A stretch of 64,000 nucleotides of DNA from VBDM01 sp963699535. Lineage in GTDB: Bacteria > Pseudomonadota > Gammaproteobacteria > Burkholderiales > SG8-39. Where the stretch lies: NCBI GenBank assembly GCA_963699535.1, contig CAVOUJ010000014.1, forward strand, positions 177,116 through 241,115. Direction: 5' to 3'. This document shows, in pieces, positions 42,614 to 51,102 of this stretch (position 1 is the first letter of the stretch; each line of letters starts with the position of its first letter). The notes below the pieces were generated by a model, which saw nothing but the letters and a program-made list of their open reading frames with translations, was not told where the DNA came from and made no database searches. Made by a program: the position numbers and the translations under genes.

Positions 42614-43985
42614 ATGGCGACCCCTCTTCCACAGCTCGGCAAGACCGGCAAGTACGGCGACCTGAAGAAGCGGCTCCTGTTCCTGCTCGGCGCGCTGGTG
42701 GTCTTCCGTGTCGGTGCGCACATTCCCGTGCCGGGTATCGATCCGGTCAAGCTCGCGGAGCTGTTCCAGTCGCAGCAGGGCGGAATCCTCGGCCTGTTCA
42801 ACATGTTCTCGGGCGGAGCGCTCAGCCGTTTCACGATATTTGCGCTCGGTATCATGCCCTACATCTCGGCCTCGATCATCATGCAGTTGATGACCGCGGT
42901 GTCCCCGCAGCTCGAGCAGCTGAAGAAGGAAGGGCAGGCGGGCCAGCGCAAGATCACCCAATACACGCGTTACGGAACCGTGGTACTCGCGCTTTTTCAG
43001 GCGACCGGCATTTCAATCGCGCTCGAGTCACAGGCCGGGCTCGTGCTCGATCCAGGGCTTTTGTTCCGCTTCACTACCGTGACGACACTCGTGACCGGCA
43101 CGATGTTTCTGATGTGGCTCGGAGAGCAGGTGACCGAGCGGGGCCTGGGCAACGGCATCTCGATCATCATCTTCGCCGGGATCGCGGCGGGGTTGCCCGC
43201 GGCGATCGCCGGGATGCTCGAATTGGTGCGCACCGGCGCGATGCACCCGCTCACCGCGCTCCTGATTGCGGCGGGAGTCGTCGCGGTCACGTGGTTCGTG
43301 TGCTTTGTCGAGCGTGGTCAGAGGAAGATCCTCGTCAACTACGCCAAGCGCCAGATCGGCAACAAGATCTACGGGGGACAGGCTTCGCACCTGCCGTTCA
43401 AGCTCAACATGTCGGGTGTGATCCCGCCGATTTTCGCGTCCTCGATCATCCTGTTCCCGGCGACGCTGGCCGGCTGGTTCACCGGCGGAGCTGCGGGCGG
43501 AAGCGCCTGGGAATTGCTGAAGCAGTGGCAGATCGGCCCGGCAGCTGAGCCTGATGATCCGGGACATGGCTGCTACCCTTTCCCCCGGCCAGCCGATCTA
43601 CGTGATGCTGTATGCGGGCGCGATCATCTTCTTCTGCTTCTTCTACACGGCACTGCAGTACAACCCCAAGGAGACAGCCGACAACCTTAAGAAATCGGGC
43701 GCCTTCGTTCCCGGCATTAGGCCTGGCGAGCAAACCGCGAAATACCTCGAGAAGATACTCCTAAGACTGACTTTGGCGGGAGCTGTCTATGTCACGCTGG
43801 TTTGCCTCCTCCCCGAGTTCCTGATTCTCAGGTGGAACGTGCCTTTCTACTTCGGCGGCACTTCGCTTCTCATCATCGTGGTCGTCACGATGGACTTCAT
43901 GGCGCAGGTCCAGGCTTACATCATGACGCACCAGTATGAGAGCCTGCTGAAGAAGGGCGGCTTTCGCAACCCGTTTGACAAGTGA
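42614..43985 (+). CDS. secY: Preprotein translocase subunit SecY (frame break as sequenced)
   Basis: SecY of about 456 residues, the ten-helix channel subunit of the Sec translocon. TM1 follows KKRLLFLLGALVVFRVGAHI, and GIMPYISASIIMQLMTAVSP, YAKRQIGNKIYGGQASHLPF and SGAFVPGIRPGEQTAKYLEK are conserved. An extra C near 43545 (GGCCCGGC) breaks the frame; without it the loop reads IGRQLSLMIRDMAATLSPGQ. The ATG directly follows the rplO stop, giving coupled translation. Confidence 0.94.
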
Positions 43986-43995
43986 GACCGGGGCC

Positions 43996-44214
43996 ATGGC
44001 GAAGGAGGAAGTGATCCAGATGCAGGGTGAAATCCTGGAGACCCTGCCCAATGCGACCTTCCGCGTGAAACTGGAAAATGGGCACGTCGTTTTGGGGCAC
44101 ATCTCGGGCAAGATGCGCATGCATTACATCCGCATCCTCCCGGGGGACAAGGTAACCGTAGAGTTGACCCCTTACGACCTGACGCGCGGACGCATCATTT
44201 TCCGCGCCAAGTAA
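43996..44214 (+). CDS. infA: Translation initiation factor IF-1
   Basis: IF-1 of 72 residues, an OB-fold protein that blocks the A site during initiation. MQGEILETLPNATFRVKLEN, HISGKMRMHYIRILPGDKVT and the end TPYDLTRGRIIFRAK are standard. Location between secY and rpmJ is common in betaproteobacteria. Confidence 0.97.
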   Translation: MAKEEVIQMQGEILETLPNATFRVKLENGHVVLGHISGKMRMHYIRILPGDKVTVELTPYDLTRGRIIFRAK

Positions 44215-44243
44215 GAAGACCGCATTCCGGAAAGGAAGCAGCG

Positions 44244-44357
44244 ATGAAAGTACTGGCCTCAGTGAAGAAAATCTGCCGCAACTGCAAGATCGTCCGCCGC
44301 AAGGGGGTCGTACGCGTCATATGCAAGGACCCGCGTCACAAGCAGCGGCAGGGGTAA
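44244..44357 (+). CDS. rpmJ: 50S ribosomal protein L36
   Basis: A short gene of 37 residues read directly from the sequence: it begins MKVLASVKKICRNCKIVRRK and ends DPRHKQRQG. The zinc ligands C11, C14, C27 and H32 are all present, so this is the zinc-binding (C+) form. RBS AAGGAAG lies 7 bases before the ATG. Confidence 0.96.
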   Translation: MKVLASVKKICRNCKIVRRKGVVRVICKDPRHKQRQG

Positions 44358-44362
44358 AAGAG

Positions 44363-44391
44363 TAGTTAACGGACGGATTTCACGCTATAAT
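44363..44391 (+). promoter_or_regulatory. Probable promoter of the alpha operon (rpsM onward)
   Basis: A perfect -10 box TATAAT (44386-44391) with a weak -35 TAGTTA (44363-44368) 17 bases upstream lies in the 70-base rpmJ-rpsM spacer. The -35 is poor, so activity may be modest or aided by read-through. Confidence 0.5.
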
Positions 44392-44427
44392 TTCCGGTTT
44401 CGCCTTCCTGGAGTAGAGGAACCTAGC

Positions 44428-44811
44428 ATGGCCCGAATTGCAGGAGTCAACATTCCGAACCACCAGCACGCGGAAATCGCGCTGCAGGCGATTTTCGGTA
44501 TTGGCCGCTCCCGGGCACAGGCGATCTGCGCTTCAGCCAAGATCTCCAAATCTTCAAAAATCAAAGACTTGTCGGAGTCGGACATGGAGCGTCTGCGGGA
44601 GCAGGTCGCCAGATTCACGGTCGAGGGCGACTTGCGCCGCGAGGTGTCGATGAGCATCAAGCGGCTGATGGATCTGGGCTGCTACCGCGGGACCCGCCAT
44701 CGCAAGGGTCTGCCGGTTCGCGGGCAGCGCACCCGCACGAACGCGCGCACTCGCAAGGGACCGCGTAAGGCCGCAATCAAGATTACCGCTACCGCCCCGA
44801 AGCCCGGGTAA
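44428..44811 (+). CDS. rpsM: 30S ribosomal protein S13
   Basis: S13 of 127 residues, in the head of the 30S. MARIAGVNIPNHQHAEIALQ, GIGRSRAQAICASAKISKSS and RHRKGLPVRGQRTRTNARTR are diagnostic; the C-terminal tail reaches the P-site tRNA. First gene of the alpha operon. Confidence 0.97.
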   Translation: MARIAGVNIPNHQHAEIALQAIFGIGRSRAQAICASAKISKSSKIKDLSESDMERLREQVARFTVEGDLRREVSMSIKRLMDLGCYRGTRHRKGLPVRGQRTRTNARTRKGPRKAAIKITATAPKPG

Positions 44812-44832
44812 GAATCGCCGAGGAACCCGTAC

Positions 44833-45240
44833 ATGGCAAAACCGCCTGCCGCACCTACAGCCGCCGCCCGCGTTCGAAAGAAGGTCAAGAAGAACGTGGC
44901 TGAGGGTATTGCTCACGTGCACGCCTCGTTCAACAACACCATCGTCACCATCACCGACCGGCAGGGCAACGCCCTCGCGTGGGCCACTTCCGGAGCTGCC
45001 GGCTTCAAAGGGTCGAGGAAATCGACGCCCTTTGCAGCCCAGGTCGCGGCCGAGCAGGCCGGCAGGGCTGCGCAGGAGTGCGGAGTGAAAAATATCGAAG
45101 TGCGCATCAAAGGCCCGGGCCCGGGACGAGAATCTGCCGTGCGCGCGCTGAACGCTCTCGGTCTCAAGATCAGCAGCATCGCCGACGTGACTCCCGTGCC
45201 TCACAACGGATGCCGGCCGCCAAAGCGGCGCCGCATATAG
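44833..45240 (+). CDS. rpsK: 30S ribosomal protein S11
   Basis: S11 of 135 residues, on the 30S platform. VAEGIAHVHASFNNTIVTIT, WATSGAAGFKGSRKSTPFAA and the end TPVPHNGCRPPKRRRI are standard. The N-terminus has a short Ala/Pro stretch (MAKPPAAPTAAARVRKKVKK). Confidence 0.98.
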   Translation: MAKPPAAPTAAARVRKKVKKNVAEGIAHVHASFNNTIVTITDRQGNALAWATSGAAGFKGSRKSTPFAAQVAAEQAGRAAQECGVKNIEVRIKGPGPGRESAVRALNALGLKISSIADVTPVPHNGCRPPKRRRI

Positions 45241-45250
45241 AGGAATACGC

Positions 45251-45880
45251 ATGGCCCGAGATTTGGACGCCAAATGCCGCCAGTGCCGTCGCGAGGGAGA
45301 GAAGCTCTTCCTCAAGGGGGAAAAGTGTTTTACCGACAAATGCGCGATCGAGCGCCGCAGCTACGCACCGGGGCAACACGGCCAGAAGAGCGGCGGCCGC
45401 ATGTCGGATTTCGGCAAGCAGCTGCGCGAGAAGCAGAAGCTGCGCCGCATCTACGGGATGCTCGAGCGTCAGTTCCGAAAGACATATGCGGAGGCTTCGC
45501 GCAGCAAGGGCGTGACGGGCGAGCGGCTGCTCCAGTTGCTGGAGTCGCGCCTCGACACCGTGTCCTACCGCATGGGGTTCGGTGCGAGCCGCACCGAGGC
45601 GCGCCAGATCGTGCGCCACAACGGCGTGCTCGTGAACGGCAAGCGCGTCAACATGCCCTCCTACCAGGTCCGGCCGGGGGACACCGTTGAAGTCGCGGCC
45701 AAGGTCAAGGATCAGCTTCGCGTCAAGGGCTCGCTCACGGCGGCGGAGACGCGCGGCTTCCCGGAATGGGTAGAGGTCGATGTCAAGGAAATGAAGGGTA
45801 AGTTCAAGGCGCTGCCTGTGCGCTCGGAGCTGCCGTCCACGATCAACGAAAGCCTGATCGTCGAACTGTATTCGAAGTAA
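45251..45880 (+). CDS. rpsD: 30S ribosomal protein S4
   Basis: S4 of 209 residues, a primary assembly protein and, in E. coli, repressor of the alpha operon. The N-terminal zinc-type cysteines (CRQCRREGEKLF, KCFTDKC) mark the C+ form. The S4 RNA-binding domain runs from RLDTVSYRMGFGASRTEARQ to INESLIVELYSK. RBS AGAGGAA precedes the ATG. Confidence 0.98.
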   Translation: MARDLDAKCRQCRREGEKLFLKGEKCFTDKCAIERRSYAPGQHGQKSGGRMSDFGKQLREKQKLRRIYGMLERQFRKTYAEASRSKGVTGERLLQLLESRLDTVSYRMGFGASRTEARQIVRHNGVLVNGKRVNMPSYQVRPGDTVEVAAKVKDQLRVKGSLTAAETRGFPEWVEVDVKEMKGKFKALPVRSELPSTINESLIVELYSK

Positions 45881-45928
45881 CGCTGCGCTGGAAACGCCGC
45901 GCAGGCGATATCGCATCGAGGGTCTCAA

Positions 45929-46915
45929 ATGCAAACCAGTGAATTTCTGAAACCGCGCATCATCGACGTCCAGGGGATCGCTCCCAATCACGCAAAGGTC
46001 GTGATGGAACCGTTCGAGCGCGGCTATGGGCACACGCTCGGGAACGCGTTGCGCCGGGTCCTGCTTTCGTCCATGCCTGGTTTCGCGGCGACCGAGGTGC
46101 AAATCGCGGGCGTGCTGCACGAATACTCCACGATCGAGGGCGTGCAGGAAGATGTCGTCGACATCATGCTCAACCTCAAGGGGGTAGTGCTGAAGCTGCA
46201 CAATCGCGAGGACACGTTGCTCAGTCTGAAGAAAAAGGGCGAAGGCCCGGTGACCGCAGGGGACATCGAAGCGACTCACGATATCGAGATCGTCAATCCG
46301 GAGCACGTGATCGCGCATCTTTCTCCCGGAGGCAAGCTCGAGATGCAGATCAAGGTGGAGAAAGGCCGCGGTTACCTGCCCGGCAACTTGCGTGTGATCC
46401 CGGAAGAGTCCAAGGGCATCGGCAAGATCATCCTGGACGCGTCATTCTCGCCCGTGAAACGGGTCTCTTATTCGGTCGAGTCGGCTCGCGTGGAGCAGCG
46501 TACCGACCTTGACAAGCTCATCATCGACATCGAAACCAACGGTGTCATCGAGCCCGAGGAAGCGATCCGCTACGCTGCGAGGATCCTCGTGGACCAGCTT
46601 TCCGTATTCGCAGCGCTCGAAGGCACGGCCCCCGCGATCGAGGAGAAGAGGGCCCCGCAGGTCGATCCAATTCTCCTCAGGCCCGTGGACGATCTCGAGC
46701 TCACGGTGCGTTCGGCAAACTGCCTGAAAGCCGAGAATATCTACTACATCGGCGACCTGATCCAGCGCACCGAGACGGAACTTCTCAAGACGCCCAATCT
46801 CGGCCGGAAATCGCTCAACGAGATCAAGGAAGTGCTTGCCTCGCGCGGGTTGACGCTTGGCATGAAACTCGAGAACTGGCCGCCCGCGGGCCTCGAGACC
46901 GCGCGCAGCTCGTAA
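45929..46915 (+). CDS. rpoA: DNA-directed RNA polymerase subunit alpha
   Basis: RpoA of 328 residues. The N-terminal dimerisation domain carries EPFERGYGHTLGNALRRVLL and FSPVKRVSYSVESARVEQRT. The C-terminal domain, which contacts UP elements and activators, has LELTVRSANCLKAENIYYIG, then LLKTPNLGRKSLNEIKEVLA. The frame is unbroken. Confidence 0.98.
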   Translation: MQTSEFLKPRIIDVQGIAPNHAKVVMEPFERGYGHTLGNALRRVLLSSMPGFAATEVQIAGVLHEYSTIEGVQEDVVDIMLNLKGVVLKLHNREDTLLSLKKKGEGPVTAGDIEATHDIEIVNPEHVIAHLSPGGKLEMQIKVEKGRGYLPGNLRVIPEESKGIGKIILDASFSPVKRVSYSVESARVEQRTDLDKLIIDIETNGVIEPEEAIRYAARILVDQLSVFAALEGTAPAIEEKRAPQVDPILLRPVDDLELTVRSANCLKAENIYYIGDLIQRTETELLKTPNLGRKSLNEIKEVLASRGLTLGMKLENWPPAGLETARSS

Positions 46916-46937
46916 TCCGAACAACGGGCACCAGGCC

Positions 46938-47336
46938 ATGCGCCACCGCCACGGGCTGAGAAAACTCAATCGCACGAGCAGCCATCGCTTGGCGATGCTT
47001 CGTAACATGACCGTGTCGTTGCTCAGGCACGAGGCCATCAAGACGACTCTTCCGAAGGCCAAGGAGCTGCGGCGTGTCGTCGAACCGATGATCACGTTGG
47101 GGAAGAGGCCCACGCTTGCCAATCGTCGCCTCGCGTTCAATCGCCTTCGCGACCGTGACCTCGTAACGAAGCTCTTCGCCGAGCTCGGGCCGCGATACGC
47201 CAAGAGAAATGGCGGATATCTGCGCATCCTCAAGTACGGCTTCAGGAAGGGCGACAACGCTCCGATGGCTCTGGTGGAATTGATGGACCGCCCCGAGATC
47301 AAGGAGGGGCCCAAGGCCGAGGAAGCCAAGAGCTGA
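46938..47336 (+). CDS. rplQ: 50S ribosomal protein L17
   Basis: L17 of 132 residues, near the exit tunnel. MRHRHGLRKLNRTSSHRLAM, TLPKAKELRRVVEPMITLGK and YLRILKYGFRKGDNAPMALV are standard. It is the last gene of the ribosomal block; an intrinsic terminator follows. Confidence 0.98.
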   Translation: MRHRHGLRKLNRTSSHRLAMLRNMTVSLLRHEAIKTTLPKAKELRRVVEPMITLGKRPTLANRRLAFNRLRDRDLVTKLFAELGPRYAKRNGGYLRILKYGFRKGDNAPMALVELMDRPEIKEGPKAEEAKS

Positions 47337-47368
47337 CAGCTTCCCCGGAACGTTCTCACAGCACCCAG

Positions 47369-47399
47369 AAAGGCCGGCTTCCCGGCCTTTCGGCTTTTT
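47369..47399 (+). terminator. Intrinsic terminator after rplQ
   Basis: The 9-bp stem AAAGGCCGG/CCGGCCTTT with loop CTTC is followed by CGGCTTTTT. It closes the alpha operon and separates it from the convergent glycerate kinase gene. Confidence 0.88.
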
Positions 47400-47451
47400 G
47401 GGGGTGCAATGCCTGTCGTCGGCTCGCCGCGGCTCGCACTGCCGGGAAGTC

Positions 47452-48747
47452 CTAGGTAAGAAGGATCGCTCGATAGTCGTTGACGTTCGTGCGTGTTGGG
47501 CCGGTTACGACGAGGTCTCCGATCCCCGAGAAGAAACTGTAGCTGTCGTTGTCGGCGAGCAGCCGGCTCGCGTCCAATCCCAGCTTCGCCGCGCGGCCGA
47601 GTGAGTCGGGCAGGAGCACGGCGCCGGCATTGTCTTCCGATCCGTCGATGCCGTCCGTATCACAAGCGATTGCCTGGACATTTGGATGTCCTGCAAGCTC
47701 GATTCCCAGCGCAAGAAGAAACTCGGTGCATCGGCCGCCGCGTCCCGCGCCGCGAACGGTGACGGTGCATTCCCCGCCCGAGATCAGCGCGATGGGCGGC
47801 TTCTCAGGATGCCCGAACTGTGAGGTCCGCCTCGCGAGAGCGCCCTGCGCCTTGCCCACCTCACGCGCCTCGCCGGTAACGCGCTCGCCGATGATGACGG
47901 CCGGGACCCCCTTTTGCCCGAAGAAGTCCGAGGCGGCCTGCAGTGACTGACGTGCGGTAGCGATGACGCGGTTTTCGACGCGCGCGAAGATTTTGTTGCC
48001 GGGTTTGGGCGTCTCCGGGATCTCGCCGAGAGCCCCTCGCCCGAGGTGTTCCTTCACCGAAGCCGGCGAGTCGACGCCGTAACGAGCAAGGATTTCGAGC
48101 GCTTCCCGGTAAGTAGTCGGGTCCGGCGCGCAGGGGCCGGAGGCGATGTGGGTCGGATCGTCGCCGGTCACGTCCGAAATGATGAGCGCGAGCACCGGCG
48201 CCCGGCACGCGGACGCGAGCCGCCCTCCGTGGATGGCGGAGAGGTGCTTTCGCACGGTGTTCATGTCCTGGATAGGAGCGCCGCTGCGCAGCAGATCTTT
48301 CGTGACCTGCCTCAATGCGTCCACCGCCACACCCGGCGCCGGCAGCGCCAGCAGCGACGAGCCGCCGCCGGAAACGAGCACGAGGCACAAATCGTCGGGC
48401 GCGAGCGTCTCGACCATGCTCATTACCTCCCTCGCGGCGGCTTCGCCGGCCGCGTCCGGCACGGGGTGCCCAGCCTCCACGACCTTGATGCGGCGCGTAG
48501 GCAGGGAATGCCCATACCGGGTGAGTACGAGGCCGTCGAGCGCGGCGCTTCGTGCCCAGTGCCGCTCGACAGCGAGCGCCATCGAGGCTGCGGCCTTTCC
48601 GGCGCCGACGACTAGTGTCCGCCCCGCCGGCGCTTTCGGCAGGTGCTGCGGGAGAATCTTCAGAGGATCGGCAGCACCGACGGCGGCCTGGAAACTGCCA
48701 AGAAGGAGCTGCTTGGGATCCGGTCCGGGGATAGGGAAAACCCTCAT
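47452..48747 (-). CDS. Glycerate 2-kinase / MOFRL-family (TtuD type)
   Basis: A 431-residue enzyme of the MOFRL glycerate kinase family, which phosphorylates D-glycerate to 2-phosphoglycerate. LVVGAGKAAASMALAVERHW, the central LVLVSGGGSSLLALPAPGVA, and the C-terminal MOFRL part GGECTVTVRGAGRGGRCTEF, then ACDTDGIDGSEDNAGAV, are present. The start ATG overlaps the stop of the upstream hydrolase (ATGA), so translation is coupled. It appears fused to that hydrolase in the raw frame, an artefact of a frame break. Older databases call this family hydroxypyruvate reductase TtuD. Confidence 0.88.
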   Translation of the reverse strand: MRVFPIPGPDPKQLLLGSFQAAVGAADPLKILPQHLPKAPAGRTLVVGAGKAAASMALAVERHWARSAALDGLVLTRYGHSLPTRRIKVVEAGHPVPDAAGEAAAREVMSMVETLAPDDLCLVLVSGGGSSLLALPAPGVAVDALRQVTKDLLRSGAPIQDMNTVRKHLSAIHGGRLASACRAPVLALIISDVTGDDPTHIASGPCAPDPTTYREALEILARYGVDSPASVKEHLGRGALGEIPETPKPGNKIFARVENRVIATARQSLQAASDFFGQKGVPAVIIGERVTGEAREVGKAQGALARRTSQFGHPEKPPIALISGGECTVTVRGAGRGGRCTEFLLALGIELAGHPNVQAIACDTDGIDGSEDNAGAVLLPDSLGRAAKLGLDASRLLADNDSYSFFSGIGDLVVTGPTRTNVNDYRAILLT

Positions 48748-49587
48748 TCCGCCATGTTCACAACCGTCCTGAACAGGCTCGTGCCGGGTTCGCAGAGCTG
48801 GTCGAGCACGGTGAAATGGTTCGCCCCGGGGCATGGGACCTCCGCGCGGAGCGCCTTGCCCCATCTCTTGGCTATTAGACGATTCTGCAGATGTGAATCC
48901 CTCGTTCTCCTCGCTGCCGACTGCGGTGAAGAAAGGTGCGTCGGTCGCGGGAGGCAGGAAGGCCGGGCTCACCTTGAGCGCGGACTTCTCGGTGAGGCGT
49001 ACGTCGCAATTCACCGAGGGTACCTTGATGATCTCAGTGAGGTCGTAGACGCCGCTGATCGAGAGTGCAGACGATGCTACTTTGGCGGGAAGGTCGGCTG
49101 AATACTGCGGCCAGAGGCAGCACAGCATCATCGCAGCAAGGTGCCCTCCCGCCGAATGGCCGCAAACTGTGAGCTTTCCTGCGGGCGCCCCGAAGTTGCT
49201 GCCGTTGCGATACATCCAGGCGCAGGCCTGCACGATCTGCATCACGATGTCTTCCACCCGTACTGCCGGACAGAGCGCGTAGTTGGGTACCGCGACGGTG
49301 ATGCCCGCCCGCACTAGTGCGGGCGCAACAAACGAAACATTCTTCTTGTCGAGGGCACGCCAGTAGCCGCCGTGAATGAAGAGGACGAGGCCCCTGCTTC
49401 TCCCCTGCGCGGGAAATAAGTCGAGCGTCTCCGAGTCTGTCGGGCCGTAGGGAACGTCCAGGAAGCAATCGAGTTGCGCTCGGGCCTGCTCCGAGTCGCG
49501 ATCCCACCGATCGAAGATCTGTTGATAGTTGTCGACGACTAGCCGCGGATTGTAGAGCAGGTCGTAGTTGGTTTTCTCCGCGTTCAT
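48744..49587 (-). CDS. Alpha/beta hydrolase, arylformamidase-like (frame break as sequenced)
   Basis: A hydrolase of about 280 residues. The oxyanion motif is LFIHGGYWRALDKKN, the nucleophile elbow is CGHSAGGHLAAMM (catalytic Ser), and a late histidine lies in ANHFTVLDQLCEPG. These resemble kynurenine-formamidase-like esterases. An extra base near 48895 shifts the frame; corrected, the end reads HLQNRLIAKRWGKALRAEVP and stops at 48744, overlapping the kinase start. The ATG at 49587 (MNAEKTNYD) fits the family; upstream codons are not conserved-looking. It lies 63 bases after the dioxygenase gene, so likely in the same operon. Substrate unknown. Confidence 0.8.
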
Positions 49588-49650
49588 TCGAGACTCATTC
49601 GAGAAGGCAGGGCCGTCTTGTCGGAACCCGTCCCGCTCCAAATCGAAAGC

Positions 49651-50693
49651 TCAGAACGCCTCGCGCCAGAGATCGAGGGCCTGCTGCACCGGACGGTCGG
49701 AGAAGCTGAAGAGCACTGCCTGTTCGTCCGCTTCGAGCCGGTAGGGCCTCCACGAGGGGCAGACGAACACGTCTCGCGGCCCGAACTCGAACGCTTCAGC
49801 CTCGACCAGGCAGCGGCCGTTGCCTTCCACCACCGCGTAGACGGTCGAGTCGGTCGAGCGGTAGTCCTTGCCCTTGAATCCCTTGGGCAACAGCTGCATG
49901 AATGTGCCGATCGTCGGCATTGCCCAGCCGCCCGTGACAGGGTTGGTGTATTGGAGCTTGTACCCCCAGCAGGGATGGCAGTCCTGTCCCCGCTTCAGCG
50001 TCTCCAGCGCCTCGCGCGTGCGCTCGTAGGGGTACCAGAAAAGCGGCGAAGTGCGGCTCTTCGCCTGGTACTCCACGGGCTTCATGGTGTTGCCGAACTG
50101 GGCGAGGTTGTCGCCTTGGGTGCGCGTGGTGTGCTGCGTTTCCTGCGTCCCTTTTTCCATGAACTGCGCATCGAGCAACTCGACCAGCGGCACGTCCAGA
50201 CCATCCATCCATACCATCGGTTCGCTCGGACGGATTGCCGTGGTCGTGGAAGGTCCACGATGGCGTGATGACGAAATCGCCCACGCTTCATCGTCACTTT
50301 CTCGCCGTCCACCGCGGTGTAGGCACCGCTGCCTAGCAGGATGAAGCGCAGCGCCGACTGCGAGTGCCGATGAGCCCGGGCGACTTCGCCGGGGAGGATC
50401 AGCTGCAGTCCGGCATAGAGGCTGTGCGTCACCGCCGCCCTGCCGCGCAGCCCGGGGTTCTCAAGGACCAGCACGCGCCGCTCAGCCTCCTTGGCCGTAA
50501 TCAGGCGTCCGGCTTCCTGGATCCACGGCCACACCGTATCCCATCGCCACAGGTAAGGCTTGCACGGCGTGTGGGGCGTCGGAGTGATGAGGTCGTGCAG
50601 CACCTCCCAAAGCGGCGCGCAGTTCGCCTTGCTGATTTTGTCGTAGAACGCCTTGCGCTCGGCGGCGACGCCGGCTTGCAGTACGGCGGACAT
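49651..50693 (-). CDS. Gentisate 1,2-dioxygenase-like bicupin (two frame breaks as sequenced)
   Basis: A ring-cleaving dioxygenase of about 347 residues, two cupin domains with non-heme iron. The first cupin has ARAHRHSQSALRFILLGSGA and DFVITPSWTFHDHGN, giving the histidine metal ligands. The second has GDNLAQFGNTMKPVEYQAKS and VFVCPSWRPYRLEADEQAVL. Two one-base insertions, near 50277 and near 50229, split the frame. Corrected, the joins read VTMKRGDFVITPSW and GNPSEEPMVWMDGL. The start MSAVLQAGVAAERKAFYDK (50693) fits the family; a longer frame to 50972 is rejected. Salicylate or 1-hydroxy-2-naphthoate dioxygenase are close alternatives. Confidence 0.85.
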
Positions 50694-50818
50694 CGGCTTT
50701 CTGGGTCGGGATTGGACAGTCGATTTTCCGCCAAGCGCGTGCACGCGGCAACCTTGGCCGGCGTCGTGGCGATTCAGACTGGAACCAGGGCCAGCCCGTG
50801 CACCCTGTGCCCTCGGGT

Positions 50819-50838
50819 AAGTGGGCTGATGCCCACTT
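50819..50838. repeat. Perfect inverted repeat AAGTGGGC-TGAT-GCCCACTT
   Basis: An 8-bp perfect inverted repeat with a 4-base centre lies 126 bases upstream of the dioxygenase start, inside its likely leader or control region. It could be an operator for a regulator (for example of the IclR or GntR type) or an mRNA hairpin. No regulator gene is adjacent. Confidence 0.45.
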
Positions 50839-50912
50839 TTACACGTGAGGACTGGGGATGCCACTCTCTTCATGAATCTTCTTCGATCCTTCCACGGCCT
50901 AGGATGGTAAGA

Positions 50913-50941
50913 ATTAGAGTGTTTTATATATTTATTATCAA
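50913..50941 (-). promoter_or_regulatory. Possible promoter of the dioxygenase-hydrolase-kinase operon
   Basis: On the minus strand TTGATA (50941-50936) and TCTAAT (50918-50913) are 17 bases apart within an AT-rich stretch (50910-50990) that stands out from the GC-rich surroundings. Transcription would give a leader of about 210 bases before the ATG at 50693. The 409-base divergent spacer (50694-51102) otherwise holds only the inverted repeat and the opposing promoter. Confidence 0.45.
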
Positions 50942-51029
50942 TACTGTTACTACAATGTGTATGTGTGCTCACTTATATGTGGGCTTTGGCCCATTATCTT
51001 GCCCACGTTCGCGATGGGCGCAATTGTGG

Positions 51030-51058
51030 TTGACCCTCATCGTTGGCCGGCCTGTAAT
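51030..51058 (+). promoter_or_regulatory. Possible promoter of the methyltransferase-MTHFR pair
   Basis: TTGACC (51030-51035) and TGTAAT (51053-51058), 17 bases apart, end 44 bases before the ATG at 51103. It is divergent from the dioxygenase promoter, so the spacer may be a shared control region. Confidence 0.55.
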
Positions 51059-51102
51059 TAGCGCAGAGGAACCGCACCGAATAGCGACGGAGGAGGAATG
51101 GC

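Noticed and set aside
47452..49641. A 729-residue fusion of an alpha/beta hydrolase and a glycerate kinase
   Set aside because: The linker part is out of frame with the hydrolase family. Removing one base near 48895 gives the proper hydrolase end and a stop overlapping the kinase ATG, so these are two coupled genes.
50694..50972. Longer N-terminus for the gentisate-type dioxygenase
   Set aside because: The added residues are not family-like and cover the AT-rich promoter and palindrome region. MSAVLQAGVA at 50693 fits the family start.
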